Shown: positions 34,560 through 45,900, counted from the first letter of the stretch. The stretch is DNA of 64,000 bases from Aspidiotus rigidus (GCA_035079385.1 JAVHKY010000011.1:11488001-11552000); one strand, 5' to 3'. Numbers and translations: made by a program. Notes: a model not told the origin generated them from the sequence alone.

Positions 34560-35260
34560 GCCGTACAGTTGATCATCCCTATGGAATTTCCTATTACCCT
34601 ATGATGGTGCATTCAACTGTTTGACTAATGTAGTTGTAGTGAAATTATGTTGGCTACCATTATCGAGTAAGGCTCGGACATTTGATTTGTTTGTTGTGCT
34701 TAATACTCAGTGCAGTAGCAAGAAGTGCGTATGCCTCGTCCGTTATTATGCTACCTTCACGGTGGCCTTTGAAGATGGGATCTCGATCTTGGCGATTTTT
34801 AATCTGCGAGCGAAACTAGTTGGGGATGTTGAGGAAGCTGGATTTGCTGATGTCTTCAGAGCTGGCACAATTTGACCCTTCAGCTTTGTAACGAGGAATA
34901 AGAATTTTATTTTCTCGTTTTCAGAAGGTGCCTGATCCGCTTTTTCCTTTTCAGCTGATTGGATCAATTTCCAATGGAGGAAACTGTATTTTTGCTCGTA
35001 ATCCTTCAAGGAGTCGAATTTAACTTCAAAAACTCGTCGTTTTGCATAGCTTCTTCAATCACTTCCGTCGATATTCGAACATTCCCGACTGAGTTGCGAC
35101 ACTGCATGAATAGCTCTTTGTCTTGATTAGGTTGTGGATCAGACTCAACAATGGTAGAGGTCTTTATCGGTACTAGAGCATTGGATGCTTATTGTAGAAG
35201 CTCTGCGATACGTGCTTCAGATAGTAACGGTTCTTGCCTTTGAACATTAACTAGTGTTAA
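34560..35260 (-). mobile_element. BEL/Pao-type LTR retrotransposon relic
   Basis: Minus-strand pieces in order: a Glu/Lys-rich Gag-like region (35009-34746) ending RRLKIAKIEIP, similar to the LPKIELPKF motif of BEL/Pao Gag; then AYALLATALSIKHNKQIK (34728-34680); then, after a one-base shift, VRALLDNGSQHNFTTTTLVKQL (34680-34618), the retropepsin-like active-site region (LLDNGSQ for the usual LLDSGSQ). The part between Gag and protease is deleted. No RT, integrase or LTR is seen. It is a dead fragment. Confidence 0.68.
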
Positions 35261-35484
35261 GGCGCAAGGTCACAAATAAAAAGAACAATAGGAAAGGAGA
35301 CAAAGTTGTCGGTCAATTCACCAAAAATGTCGCGGGCTCGTAATGCCAACCATTGCATCAAGGTTTTTATTACTATACCTAATAATAATTTTAAAAAAAT
35401 ACAGTCTCATCTCAATGTCGTTGATTTCCAAGAAAAAATAAATCAAATTCACAGATTTAAATTTTATCGGTGAATTATAAATAT

Positions 35485-35660
35485 ATTTTCAAATAAAATG
35501 TAGGCTCAATTCAACCTTTATTTTTAACTTTTTACGTTTCGAACACGTCACTGTCCTTTGTCGAGTACAAAAACCAATCGACAAAGAACAGTGACGTGTT
35601 CGAAACGTCGTACAAAGTTAAAAATAAAGGGTGAATTCAACCCACATTTTATTTGAAAAT
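35485..35660. mobile_element. Hairpin element with GAAACGTC motif, 176 bp
   Basis: ATTTTCAAATAAAATGT...TTTATTTTTAACTTTTTACG, TTTCGAACACGTCACTGTCC and TTTGTCGA are mirrored after a spacer of about 12 bp by TCGACAAAG, ACAGTGACGTGTTCGAAACG, AAGTTAAAAATAAAGG and ACATTTTATTTGAAAAT. Arms are about 80 bp. TTCGAAACGTCG resembles terminal motifs of Penelope-like elements, but family membership is unproven. Confidence 0.75.
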
Positions 35661-35934
35661 GAATCAAATTCGTTAACCTTGATCACCTATTCAATTTTTC
35701 GCCTGAAAACAGACTGAATTGTGTGTGCTACGTTTTTGCTGTATTATACTCTTGAGTTTTTCCATTGTGGACACCCCTTTCTTCTCCAGACCTTGGGAGA
35801 GGAGGAGCCAGTAGGAATGCAGAACCCAATTTCAATGATTGACAGTTTTTAGGATAAAAATGGATGGACCCGTTAGTGCTATATATGTTCTGGTGTCATT
35901 GTCCTCCGATCGTTGTCCTCTGAGGTAAGGATGT

Positions 35935-36420
35935 AAGCTCATGGTGAGAGATTGTTTGCGACTAGGGCCAGGTAGTGCCGACGAAAAGCTCGTCATCTGG
36001 TGTGTGGTGAGAGATCGACTTCGGTCCCGCGTATAATCAAAGCAGGAAAACGCGCTAAAATTCTGATTATTTCAAGCGATGGAGGGAGTGCAACCGAAGA
36101 AGTGATCTTCTGTTTGTGGACTCGCGGTTAGAGTTTGACTTCGATCCCGCGTACGATCAAAGCCAGCAAACGTTCGAAAATTCTTATTGTTCCAAGCAAT
36201 GGAAGGAATGATACCAAGAAATTTGTTATCTGTTGTGTGCTCGCAGGAAAAATCGATTGTAGCCCCGTGTATGATCAAAGCGGAGCTGTAGTCGATTCCT
36301 GGCCCCAAGTCCACAAGTCCACAACAGGTGACCAATTTGTCGGTAAGATTCCCTCCCCGTTTTCGCACGTTCGCCCGCTGTAGTGAATCCCTTGAAACGA
36401 GTCCACAATAAGAGACCATT
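35935..36420. repeat. About 119-bp degenerate tandem repeat, three copies
   Basis: CCCGCGTATAATCAAAG (36026), CCCGCGTACGATCAAAG (36146) and CCCGTGTATGATCAAAG (36264) each follow GANTTNGACTTCGGT-like sequence and precede GAAAATTCTNATT and a CAAGCNATGGA phrase. The minus strand stays open across the array, but I see no domain and regard that as a by-product of the repeat. It lies just downstream of the secreted-protein gene. Confidence 0.6.
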
Positions 36421-36591
36421 TCTTCGGTTCCATTTCCTCCACCGCACCGCACCGTTTCAAGAAACATGAGAAAAGATCCTTATTTCACGCGCACAAAAAG
36501 TGAGTCGTTCTTTTTTTTCAGTATAATATATGTTTGATTTAATAAATAGAAACGAAAGAACTGAGAAAAGATGCATATGTTTTTCGTAGAT

Positions 36592-38558
36592 CTATCTCAT
36601 AAATAGTTCATCTAGTCTTATATTAGTGAACGAATTAATCAAAACTATTTTCTCATTTTCTACACCATAAAGGAAGATATCGTTAGAACTTATTGCCTTA
36701 TTCGTGTCTTGATTGTAAGCTCGCGATACAAAATACGTAAGGTTTTGATCCGGCTTGTAGCCAAAAGGCGAATAGGAAATGTAACAGAGCCCCATCCACT
36801 CTTTATACAACTTTCCTTTCTCGCCTTCCCGTCTTTTCAAGCTGACTGGTTCTTCTTGACATTTGTACTCCGCGACGACGCTGTAACTGGCTGGAAATTT
36901 TAATTTACCCTCGAAATACTCCGAGTTGAAAATCAGTCCGCACAATCTGAACATTTGACTTTCGCTCAACTTGCATATTGGATCCTCCGGAGCGGACTTT
37001 GCTAGAAAACAAAGTTCATGAGATATGAGAAATGATAATGGAAATTATACTAGAAGACACATCAATAAATTTTCCAAGGGTCTGATCGGAATACTATTGA
37101 TCAGGCTTCATCAGGGGCGTCGAGAGGAAAAGCAAGCCTCGGGGAAATTCGATCGTTCACGGACCCCCAAAAGCTATAAAATTAACTTTCACTCGTTTCG
37201 CTCGCGATTTATCGACCTGCGGGGGGATAAACCTACCCCCTCTCGACAGGCCTGAACTTCACCTGAGGAAAAACACTCTACGGTACTCGAAAATAGTTCC
37301 CTCAATTGAGAAAGTAATTTATCATTCTTCTTCAACGAGCAAAGCAGAGACGAAAATGCTTATATACCTGGGTCCTTTCCTGTCCTTCTTTCTATGTAGA
37401 GGTCTTCAATATCTATCTCAGAATCTGTAGCTAAAACTGGTTTTGCTGGTTCTTCAGCAATTGCGTAGAGAGTATTACGACCTCGCTTATCCCGGGCGAA
37501 CAAAAATCGAGCGACGATAGGATTGGTTGATGCATCCGATTCAAAATTCACATTGTACTCCTTGGAGACAGAGTACATTCGAATTTCAGTTTGGCCAATC
37601 TGTCTCGGACACGTAAATACATCTTCCGGAATGGGCCATTTATTAGCTTCTGAATCGTATACTAGCACGGGATATACGGAATTCTTAATTAAAGAAAATG
37701 GGTCCGTACTGGTCGAACCTTGACCACTGAATATCTTGCTTTCGTCGCTACCATCGCATTCTTCTCTTTTCTTTGAATTTATGATCTCCTCGCGGATGTA
37801 CTGCAGTTTTTCAGGGGTCATTTTACTCACTGTGACATTATCCTTTAGATGGAGAGCTAAAATTTCTATTCCTAGCGGTGTCCATGACATGTCATCGGTG
37901 ATTCCAACACGTCGCAGTTCTTCGAATACGTCTCCTCGGGCCTTGTAAACATCGCCTCCGAACTCAGTTGCGTGATCCATGATGGACAAGCAAATACGGT
38001 TTCTCGTCTCCAAATCTATCGTTTGCTCGCTTTCAATATCTTCAGTATCGTCATTCAAGATAATTTTTCCTGAAGAGAAAAAGAAGTATTTTGAGGTTAG
38101 GATCTGATCAGTGGTGTCCCCGAAGGGTATAAAAGTTTTGCCTTGGTTGTGACTCGTGTGACACGTGTCTATCAAGTTCTGAGCATGGTTTAGTGGTTTC
38201 GTCTTTTCAGTGTGTTCGGTATAGTATACTTTCAAGAAATTCTCCGGGGACACCACTGGATGTGATTCAAACTATAAGTAACAAGATGACAACTTACTCA
38301 GATCACTCGCCAATTGGTCAGGTGTAAATCTTACTAGAAAATATAAAGTTTTAATCGTTCTCGTACGAGAAATGACAACTTACTCAGATCACTCGCCAAT
38401 TGGTCAGGTGTAAATCTTACTAGAAAATATAAAGTTTTAATCGTTCTCGTACGAGAATTGACAGCACTCAGTTTCGTTATCAATCCTTCCGATGGATTCG
38501 TACCCATCATGATTGTAACCAGCGAGCAAACGAAAAAGAGTAATGGAAATTTCATCAT
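36592..38558 (-). CDS. Predicted secreted protein, unknown function, five exons
   Basis: I do not recognise the family. Model: exon 1 is 38558-38468, starting MMKFPLLFFVCSLVTIMMG, a good signal peptide, and ending CTGA before GTGCTG. Two identical 36-nt microexons follow at 38419-38384 and 38333-38298, each with acceptor TTTTCTAG and donor GTAAGT, encoding RFTPDQLASDL. Exon 4 is about 38072-37369, after TTTTTCTCTTCAG: KIILNDDTEDIES, an all-helical-looking Glu/Lys-rich middle, and many aromatic residues. Exon 5 is 37001-36592, after TTTTCTAG, ending DELFMR and stop, with ATTAAA (minus) at 36542. All junctions are phase 1, so both microexons are frame-neutral. About 425 residues, with few cysteines. 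A good splice system and no internal stops argue for a real gene. Candidate roles (salivary, venom or effector) are guesses. Confidence 0.75.
38288..38459 (-). repeat. 86-bp tandem duplication containing a microexon
   Basis: Two copies, 38374-38459 and 38288-38373, are identical over essentially their full length, including the branch and acceptor region, the 36-nt exon and its GTAAGT donor. Near identity implies a recent duplication. Because the exon length is a multiple of 3 and the junctions are phase 1, the duplicated exon adds 12 residues without breaking the frame. Confidence 0.88.
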
Positions 38559-38659
38559 TACGATTGAAGACAAATTTTTGATATCAAAATTGATGGCAAT
38601 CCGAATATTTCCGAAGGTATTTTCTAACATCTGTGTTGACAATAGAGAATCGTCATGAC

Positions 38660-39150
38660 AAAGTCAAGTAAAATTTTAGTCAAACAAAATGGAGCATCTT
38701 TTACTGATTCGTACGAGTATGTATACTTCTAATAACATTGCTTTTATCCATACTTTTAGACTAGTTGCTACAAGAAATTATTGGGAATTTCTCATTCAGG
38801 GAAAAATATCAAATATATGCTAGCCCTAAAAATACTTCGAGCTCCTAATGTAAGTTCCAGTATGACTTTCAGGCTTGAAACGTATCCATATTCAAATACC
38901 AGTCATCAACTACGCTGATTTATACTACCTACGTTGGAATCATAAATTTTTCACAGACTCAATCAAAGTGCAATGGTAAGGCTTAAAAATCAATAATTTT
39001 TCCAAATTCTACTCCTTAGGTCTGAATTTTTCCAGTTCTTTGATCAAACAGTCCAGGATTGGGGATACCTTGACATATTTCTGCTCATACATATAGGTGA
39101 GATACCAAAACTTCCCTAATTTTCAAAATAAGTCGAAGCCCATGTCCCCT
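38660..39150. other. Upstream flank of the secreted-protein gene, nothing recognised
   Basis: AT-rich sequence without repeats or open frames. It should hold the promoter of the minus-strand gene, but no convincing TATA or initiator motif at the right distance was picked out. Confidence 0.4.
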
Positions 39151-40990
39151 GAAGACTTCGAAAAGTTGAACGAGGGGTGGCAGGGAGCATGTGGCATCTG
39201 AAAAATGTTGACGTATCCGATACGTGACGTCATCCAATTATGACGTCCCAGGCCCGGACTTTAGAGCTATATATGACAGGAGGGGGACATAAAATAACTT
39301 ATAGGGACGTTCCGAGTCTGATGGTGTTTGAATCGTTGCATATCTGGTTCATTGAAGGGGCCAAGTAAATTGGTATATTAAGCATTGCAGATCTAATTAC
39401 TCGATGGGGCTATCTTTCAGGCTGTATACACCCACCCCCAAGCCATATGATATAAGAGGGCCTTAGAAAGAGCTTTGCATAACTAGTTACTTGAAGGGGC
39501 TATCTTTCAGGATAGATACATCAATCTCCAAACTATATACTGTAATGCGATATGCTACAAGGAGGACTTTGAATACTTTGAAAGGACGTTCGGAGTCTAA
39601 TGGTGTTTAGCGTTGCATTTCTGGCTCATTGAAGGGGCAAAGTCAATCCATGCTCAGAAAGATCAACTTCGGACTGAGACAAGGTCGTCCGCTCTCATGC
39701 GTACTCTTTAAAGTGTACTTTGATAGCATGGGCGAAAACTGGCTAGAAAAAAAGACACATTAGCTTCCTTCACAATGTTAAACAAAGGACGCAGGGAACC
39801 TGGTCTATGGACTGAAAAATAATACATTATATGATCAGCATTAGGATGGCCTCTTCAACTAACTAGGTATGCAATTCTTTGTACACCACTGCACTTGGTC
39901 CCTCCAATGAGCCAGATATGCAACGCTTCAAACCCCATAAGTCCCCCTGCTATCATCTGTTATGGGTCGCAAGTCGAAATTTTTCCAAGTCCCCTCCTAT
40001 GATAAATAGCAAAAAGGCGGGGCCTGTACCGGCACAGTTTGATGACGTCATCGAGCAGCCGTGTGACGTCACAATCTGATGACGTCAGAGTTTAGTGTTT
40101 TCAATTTTCCCTCCCATTATATTTTGTAGTTCCAAAGCGCAGGCCTGTGACGTGACAATTTGATGATGTCATAAATCACTTTTTTGTAAATTTCCCTCCT
40201 ATTATGTATACCTCCAACGTCCGAGCCTGTGACGTCACAATTGGATGACATCATAAGTCAGCTTTGTGATGTCACAATCTGGATTTTTTATACCCGACGT
40301 GTCCAATAGAACAGGTTCCCTGCCACCCCTTATTCAACTCCGTTAAAGAAGCCGTGAGATTTTCCAAGTCTCTCTCCTATCATATATAGCTTGGGAGACG
40401 TGCCTATGACGTCACATTTTGATGACTTCATAGGTCAGCCTTGTGACATGACAATCTGATGACATCATGGATCAGATTTTTTTCCAAATCCGCCTCCTAT
40501 TCCACATACCTTGCGGGTAGGGCATGTGACGTCACAGTTTGATGACGTCATAGGTCAGCCTTGTGACGTCACAGTCTGATGACGTTATAGATCACTTTTT
40601 CCAAGTTCCCGGCCTATTATATACGTACTATACCTCCAAAGTCCGGTCCTGTGACGATACAATTAGATGAAGTCATAGATCAGCCTTGTGACGTCACGAT
40701 CTACGTTTTTTAGATCCCACGTGTACCCCATAAAACAGTTTCTTTGCCACTCTTAGTTCAAAGTCTGTTAAAGAACGCGTGAGTTTTTCAAGTCCCCCAC
40801 CTATCTATAGCTCCGAGGTTGAAATTCTAACAGAGGACCTGATTCTTGAAGGGGGGGGGGGGTTGGAAGAAATATCCGCTGGCCGGCCGGAAACCTTCAG
40901 GTCGTACCATTTCGGTATAACTTGGAAGTCGAAATTTTTTCTAAGTTTTTCGTCCGACGGCGCATGGTGGACGGCGAATTTCTCAAAAAA
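39150..40990. repeat. Dispersed repeat block rich in TGACGTCA (second copy)
   Basis: Homologous to 6330-7600. GGCAGGGANC and CATCTGAAAAATGTTGACGTA (39180) match 6835-6860. The phrase GCATATCTGG(T/C)TCATTGAAGGGGCC recurs at 39340 and, varied, at 39620. Units of TGTGACGTCACAGTTTGATGACGTCATAGGTCAGCC type fill 40020-40710. AACAGGTTCCCTGCCACCCC lies at 40311. A poly-G run is at 40850. No gene. Confidence 0.75.
39652..39762 (+). mobile_element. Short LINE reverse-transcriptase fragment
   Basis: The plus-strand translation GLRQGRPLSCVLFKVYFDSMGE (39675-39740) matches RT motif B (RQGDPLSCxLFNxYFDSM). Only about 35 residues are preserved, embedded in the dispersed repeat block. The element family cannot be fixed. 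Confidence 0.7.
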
Positions 40991-41004
40991 AAACACCTTG
41001 GGCC

Positions 41005-41315
41005 GCCCTGTACTACTCTGCGGAAGCGAAACCTGGGCATTACAGAAGGAAGAGCAGCAGGAATGAAATTTATGAGAACGACGGCAGGCTACACTCGACT
41101 GGACAGAAAACAAAATATAGAAATACTCGAAGAATTAAATGGCGAACCAATTATAAAAAAAACTGGAGGGACCATGTGAAAAGGATATCAGACGATGGAG
41201 GTATACACCGGAGGGTGAAAGGAGCAGAGGAAGACCAGCAAAGATGATAGCGAATTCCAAGGCTCATCGACAAACAGTCCTACCTAAGCCTTGTAGCACA
41301 ATGATGATGAAGTAC
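41005..41315 (+). mobile_element. LINE 3' fragment
   Basis: Frame-shifted plus-strand pieces read LLCGSETWALQKEEQQE, then RTTAGYTRLDRKQNIEILEELN and EPIIKK, then DHVKRISDD and PEGERSRGRPAKM. Together they are the characteristic C-terminal region of a non-LTR retrotransposon polyprotein. The element ends in a short ATGATGATG tail (41300-41310). Several stops and shifts make it inactive. Confidence 0.82.
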
Positions 41316-43160
41316 CTATTCGCGGGGAGTCAAGGTATGGATTTGCGTGATAAAAATCTTCAAACCTCTGATGATGTCGTAAAATAGGCTTGACCTTGAC
41401 CTGCTTTAGTTCGAGAGTATTCCTTACTAGTGAATGGAATAGAAAACGGTAATTTGCTAGATAGGTAGCAGGTTAAAGAGCCTCTACTTACCTAGGTATA
41501 TGATAGCACAAGCTAGGCATACAAGTCAAGTTTCCAAAGGCTTGACTCCTGCAGAAGTACACGCTTGCTAAGATTCTGCAGACGTAATTTACGTAGTTCT
41601 GGTATTAGACTGGCTTTTCTAAATATAGGCGGAAATTGGGCGAGGAGAACGCACTTTTTCTCGCTTTTTCTCAAGGTAGTTAGGTGTAATAGAGGTTACA
41701 AAGAAAGAGAAGATCCATCGGATGACATCCTCGGATGAGCAATTCTTGACATCATGAAAGAGATTTTCGGCTTCGTCCTATGGTAGGCATGGTATTTACT
41801 TATTCCATGGACTTTGACCTAAGCTACATAAGACCGAATTAAGTCCACATGACAAGAGAACAACACATGTTAATCACCCATTATAAAGTTTTCAACCATG
41901 TATTTGTAAGTATTTATTGAATTGCATCATAATGTGAGCAACCTAGTATTCGAACAAATAGAAAATATTCTAAAGACAATTTCTTTTATACCCAAGAGAC
42001 GTCGATATTCGAACAAATATTCGTATTTATTAAGACGATAAGTCGCAATTGTTGCATGTTTGTATGCCATTACTACTATTATTGTTTGTAGTGTGAAACT
42101 AGCGAATGCTCTACAATATACTCGTATTTTATTGAATACTGATGCAGAATGGAGTGCAAAAAAAGACCCTTACGCAGTGAAATATTTTCCAATCTCGTTG
42201 AGTTTGTACTTTATTATAAGTAGGTAACCTATCTAGGTGTTGCATTATTCGTTCCGAAAAATATAAAAGAACGTCTACAATGCTGTTGTGTGGGATACGA
42301 GGAACTTCACTCAGACGGCGATAAAAGAAAAGGAGCGAGTGGTGTGAGTTATAAATTTGCATACTCGTGAAATTAAATCGTCTTAAAAATTATTATATTT
42401 GATAAAAAGTTTTATTATTTATTGTATCATATTTCTTGTTACAGGTACGAGTGAGAATAATGTACTAAACGTTTTACGAGTGTATTACCATTTTCACCGT
42501 AAGTATATAAATTGAGACCGGATTTTTAGCTTTTCAATAACAAGCAGGGTGGGCTAAAAGTAATGCGCGCTCGAACATAAAATGTACAATTTGAGATGAG
42601 TAAAATTATAATGACTCTTACATAAAAACTCTTATTGACTGTCAGATGGTATTAAGTTATGACAAATCATCGCCGGTAAAGTTCAGTACCGGAATGAGGT
42701 CCTTGTCTTTTCGTCGTTGGATGAGTTCAAAACGGGTTCAATAATATTTTTTAAGAAACTAGTCAAGGTTGAACAAATCATGAGCAACAGATATTCAATT
42801 TTGATAAATGATTTGAATATAAATCAGAAAATTCCCAGAAAATTCTGAGCAATCAAGTCTTCGAAAATCCGCCTCAATTAATACAGTTAAAGACAGCAAC
42901 CCCGAGCAGCTCACCACGTGGGCTGCGAGTTTCTCTTGATAGAAGTCGAAGCTTGAAATCTTTAAGTCTTCTTCCACAGAAGCCTCTCCTCTTGGATGAA
43001 GCTGAAAGTCAAGTCCTCTGTTTGCAAACTGTGATAAAGCACATTACTTTTTTTTTGTTTGCTAGCTTGAATTGTTTCATATCTGACTTCTACCCTAATA
43101 TAGTAGACCTGAAATGGCTTCAGAAGGCTAGCCATTTTCCTAGCTAATTCCTGGAGTTGG
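41316..43160. other. Intergenic, no gene seen
   Basis: Ordinary sequence between the LINE fragment and the giant palindrome. No domain-bearing frame, RNA gene or structured repeat was recognised. Confidence 0.5.
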
Positions 43161-43161
43161 A

Positions 43162-45695
43162 AAAGTGGTTCAACAGAAAACCTGTTCTATGGTTTTTTTT
43201 TGAGACAAATTTTCCGTGCGCTGTCCGTCCTCCGGCAAAAAACTTGGAAAACACGACGGCTTCCTTACCGATGTTAAACGAAAAACGCAGGGAACGTGTT
43301 CTATGGGTTGAAAGATAAAACATTTTATGCCCCGCATTAGGACAGCCCTGTCACGTAACTAGACCTGTAATTCTTTGTACAAAAATTTGCTTAGCCCCTT
43401 CAATAAGCCAGATATGCTACTCGTCAAACACCATAAGTCCTTCCATCATAATTATATTACGGGTCGCGAGTCAAAATTTTTCCAAGTGCCTCGCTTATTA
43501 TTTATACCTCAGGAGTGGAAATTTTTTCGTACGGCAAATTTCTCAAAAGAAAAAAACCGGGGAACAAAGGTTCCCTGTTAATATTACGAGTATGTGTTTT
43601 CCCACGGCCTACTTTATATAAGGCCGGAATGTAGAAAATGACAACAGCGCACAGTGGATTCTTATCAGTGACGTTTCGGGGCAGTTCATGTTCATCAGTG
43701 CAGTGTAACCACGGTGTAAGTGTACCGCACTTCGTCTCCCATCTGATTATTAATTTTCAACCGATGATAACTGCACTCGTACTGCATCAATTTTACTGAA
43801 ATGGGGCTCAAAAAACAGAGAATCGTTTGTTCTTCAAATTAAATTCTCTTCGTTTTTTTCGAAAACCGCGTTTTGTTGGCGTACGAGTGAATTTTTTCAT
43901 TTTTTCCCATAGGCGTCCATGTAATTCTGTATCCACTGATTTTGAAGTGCGACGTTTCGCTACATTCCGGCCTTATATAAAGTAGGCCGTGGTTTTCCGC
44001 ATTGAGAAAGTTTATGGTCCAGAAGTAGAAGGCTTTTGAAGACAATCTTAGATTCGGCTTCAACTTGATTATATTTTCAGGGACTCAAGACAAAATTCAC
44101 TAATAAGAATTTTAATCTGTATTACAAAAGAAAAAAAAATCTATAAATTTAAATCTGAGTGCTTCAAAATACTAAATTAGATGATTTCTAGGAGGAATGG
44201 GCGAAGAAGGAAAAAAAACGGTATCTTTAAGTTCGCTCTGGAGACAAGAAGAGAGGGCTAATCATATGCATTGAAGGGGAATTTCAATGATAAAGCACGA
44301 GGATGAGATGCTTGAGTTCTGATTGTCGAGAAGAAAAAACTCTGAATGTGAAGAATGTTTTCAACTTGCTTGCAGAGTCAGATCGCAATTTTCCAATTGT
44401 GACTTGTTGACAACTTTGACTATTCAAATGTTGACACGACCAAATTAAGCTGTTGCAGTTCATTGTATGTGTGTGTGTCAACGCTGCTGATGATATGATA
44501 CAAAGACACGTATACACATTCACATCGTGTAAACAAACATTATTGAAGTGCCGGGTACCTGTGAGATACCCTCTCCAATCCGTTAGGTCACTCCCTCTTT
44601 TGAATTATTCAACCAATGAGCAAGAAAGGACAGGTAAAGTTTGCACACGACACCTTTCATTCAAGCGAGTGCACATAGCTCGCTCAATCCTTTCAACCAG
44701 TTTAGTGTCTTTGGCGCAGTTGTGGAAGGTGGACGCGTTATTTTTTCCATTTGGTTTTTCGTTTTGCTCGCTTTTGCATAACGGGGTTCTTTGAAATAAT
44801 TTTTTGCGTGTTTCTTACGTATACCGGTACATTTTTGTTGCTTGAACTAATCATACTTGGATACTAACGGTAATATTCTAATTGAAATTTAGGGCTTGGT
44901 ATGTCGCCATCTTTCCAGCCTTTTGAATTTTGATAAAATATTCTCTTATTTCAAATACAAATTTAAATTGAAACCATCGTCATTTTGTAGCGGCCGTTCC
45001 ATTCTGAAACACGGGTGGTACGACAAAACCAAATTTTGACTAAAAGTGTTGTTTATTTTTGGTTCGCGCGATTACCCCACCACTTTATAATGATGGTTAG
45101 GTCTTACATGGAGTGCATTGAGCGAGTAGTGCAGATTAACTGCGCGCGTGACGATAATATTGTGCTTTTCGATTATTCAGTGCACCCACGATCGAACAAA
45201 CTATGGTGGGGCGCAGTATTAGTTTACTGACTCCGCCAATGGAGAGGCAACCATCTGAGGTTGTAACTGAGATGTTGCAGATGTAAACAGTCTTGATAAT
45301 TTGTGGTGGACTGGCGTGAGTGCCTGCGGCTTCTCTCTTTTTCATTATAATTTTTTCAGATGTAGGTACAGCGCATCACGTTCGGATAAACCGCGCAGGG
45401 ATATCATCTTCATCAGACGCGGTGGACTGTTGTGGTAGTGTCAATCTTCTATGTACGAGTATAGGGATTTTCTTCTTTTTTTTTGACTTTAGTGTAGGAT
45501 TAGGATCTTTAGTGTGTTGGGACGCATTGGAGCCACCTCCACGTGGTGCGTCCTGGGCAACGGCAACAATTATTTTGTTGACGGCCAAGGCTCCTTAGAG
45601 TAATAGCGCGAATAAAAAATAATAACATAAGAAATAGAAACTTTGATTTGCAACAAAATGTATTTTCATACCTAGTGTAATTTCTTAAAGGAGGG
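43162..45695. repeat. Left arm of a giant imperfect palindrome
   Basis: This arm is the inverse of 48765-51885. Matching landmarks in mirrored order: GTTCAACAGAAAACCTGTTC (43162 and 51885); the nested 389-bp element (43603 and 51056); AAGCCGAATCTAAGATTGTC-type sequence (about 44060 and 50990); a 110-residue open frame (44453-44794 and 50569-50240); ATGGAGTGCATTGAGCG-type sequence (45107 and about 49350); and CCACGTGGTGCGTCC (45538 and 48935). Arms are roughly 90% or more alike by eye. The open frame shared by both arms has no domain; I treat it as part of the repeat. Confidence 0.88.
43603..43991. mobile_element. Nested 389-bp element in the left palindrome arm
   Basis: CACGGCCTACTTTATATAAG at the left end is the inverse of the right end ending AGTAGGCCGTG (terminal inverted repeats of about 32 bp reaching GGAATGTAG). 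GTTTTCC directly abuts both ends, a 7-bp target duplication. The interior has CTGATGA (minus strand, 43699-43705) followed by CCGAAACGTC, reminiscent of hammerhead-like termini of Penelope elements. The end structure looks hAT-like. No coding. Confidence 0.78.
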
Positions 45696-45700
45696 GGGGG

Positions 45701-45900
45701 GGGGTTGTTGGTAAATGAAAAACTCGAGCGAAAAATTTGATCACCTTGTCGGGATCCGAAGCCGAGACCTTTCGCTTGCCGGGCCTTGTACTCGTAGCTC
45801 AGCGGTTAGAGCAGTCGCCCGGCAAGCGAAAGGTCTCGGCTTCGGATCCCGACAAGGTGATCAAATTTTTCGCTCGAGTTTTTCATTTACCAACAACCCC
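45701..45900 (+). repeat. Perfect 84-bp inverted repeat enclosing a tRNA-like sequence
   Basis: 45701-45784 and 45817-45900 are exact reverse complements, separated by 32 bp (45785-45816). Reading plus strand across the loop and into the right arm gives a tRNA-like segment: box A TAGCTCAGCGG (45795-45805), a 4-bp D stem GCTC/GAGC, an anticodon stem-loop TCGC-CCGGCAA-GCGA (anticodon position GGC, as in tRNA-Ala), and a box-B-like GGCTTCGGATCC (45838-45849). CCTTGT (45784-45789) can pair with ACAAGG (45852-45857), but five extra bases sit between this stem and the D arm, position 33 is C instead of T, and the T stem has a mismatch. It is therefore tRNA-derived (SINE-like), not a normal tRNA gene. 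It is absent from the corresponding point of the right palindrome arm and adjoins a poly-G run. Confidence 0.85.

Noticed and set aside
36072..36467. 131-residue minus-strand protein
   Set aside because: It overlaps a 119-bp degenerate tandem repeat and shows no signal, domain or splice context.
44453..44794. 110-residue ORF conserved in both palindrome arms
   Set aside because: The arms are near-identical throughout, so conservation is not evidence of coding; no domain seen.
45784..45862. A functional tRNA-Ala(GGC) gene
   Set aside because: Five extra bases between acceptor and D stem, C at position 33 and a T-stem mismatch; better read as tRNA-derived hairpin repeat.
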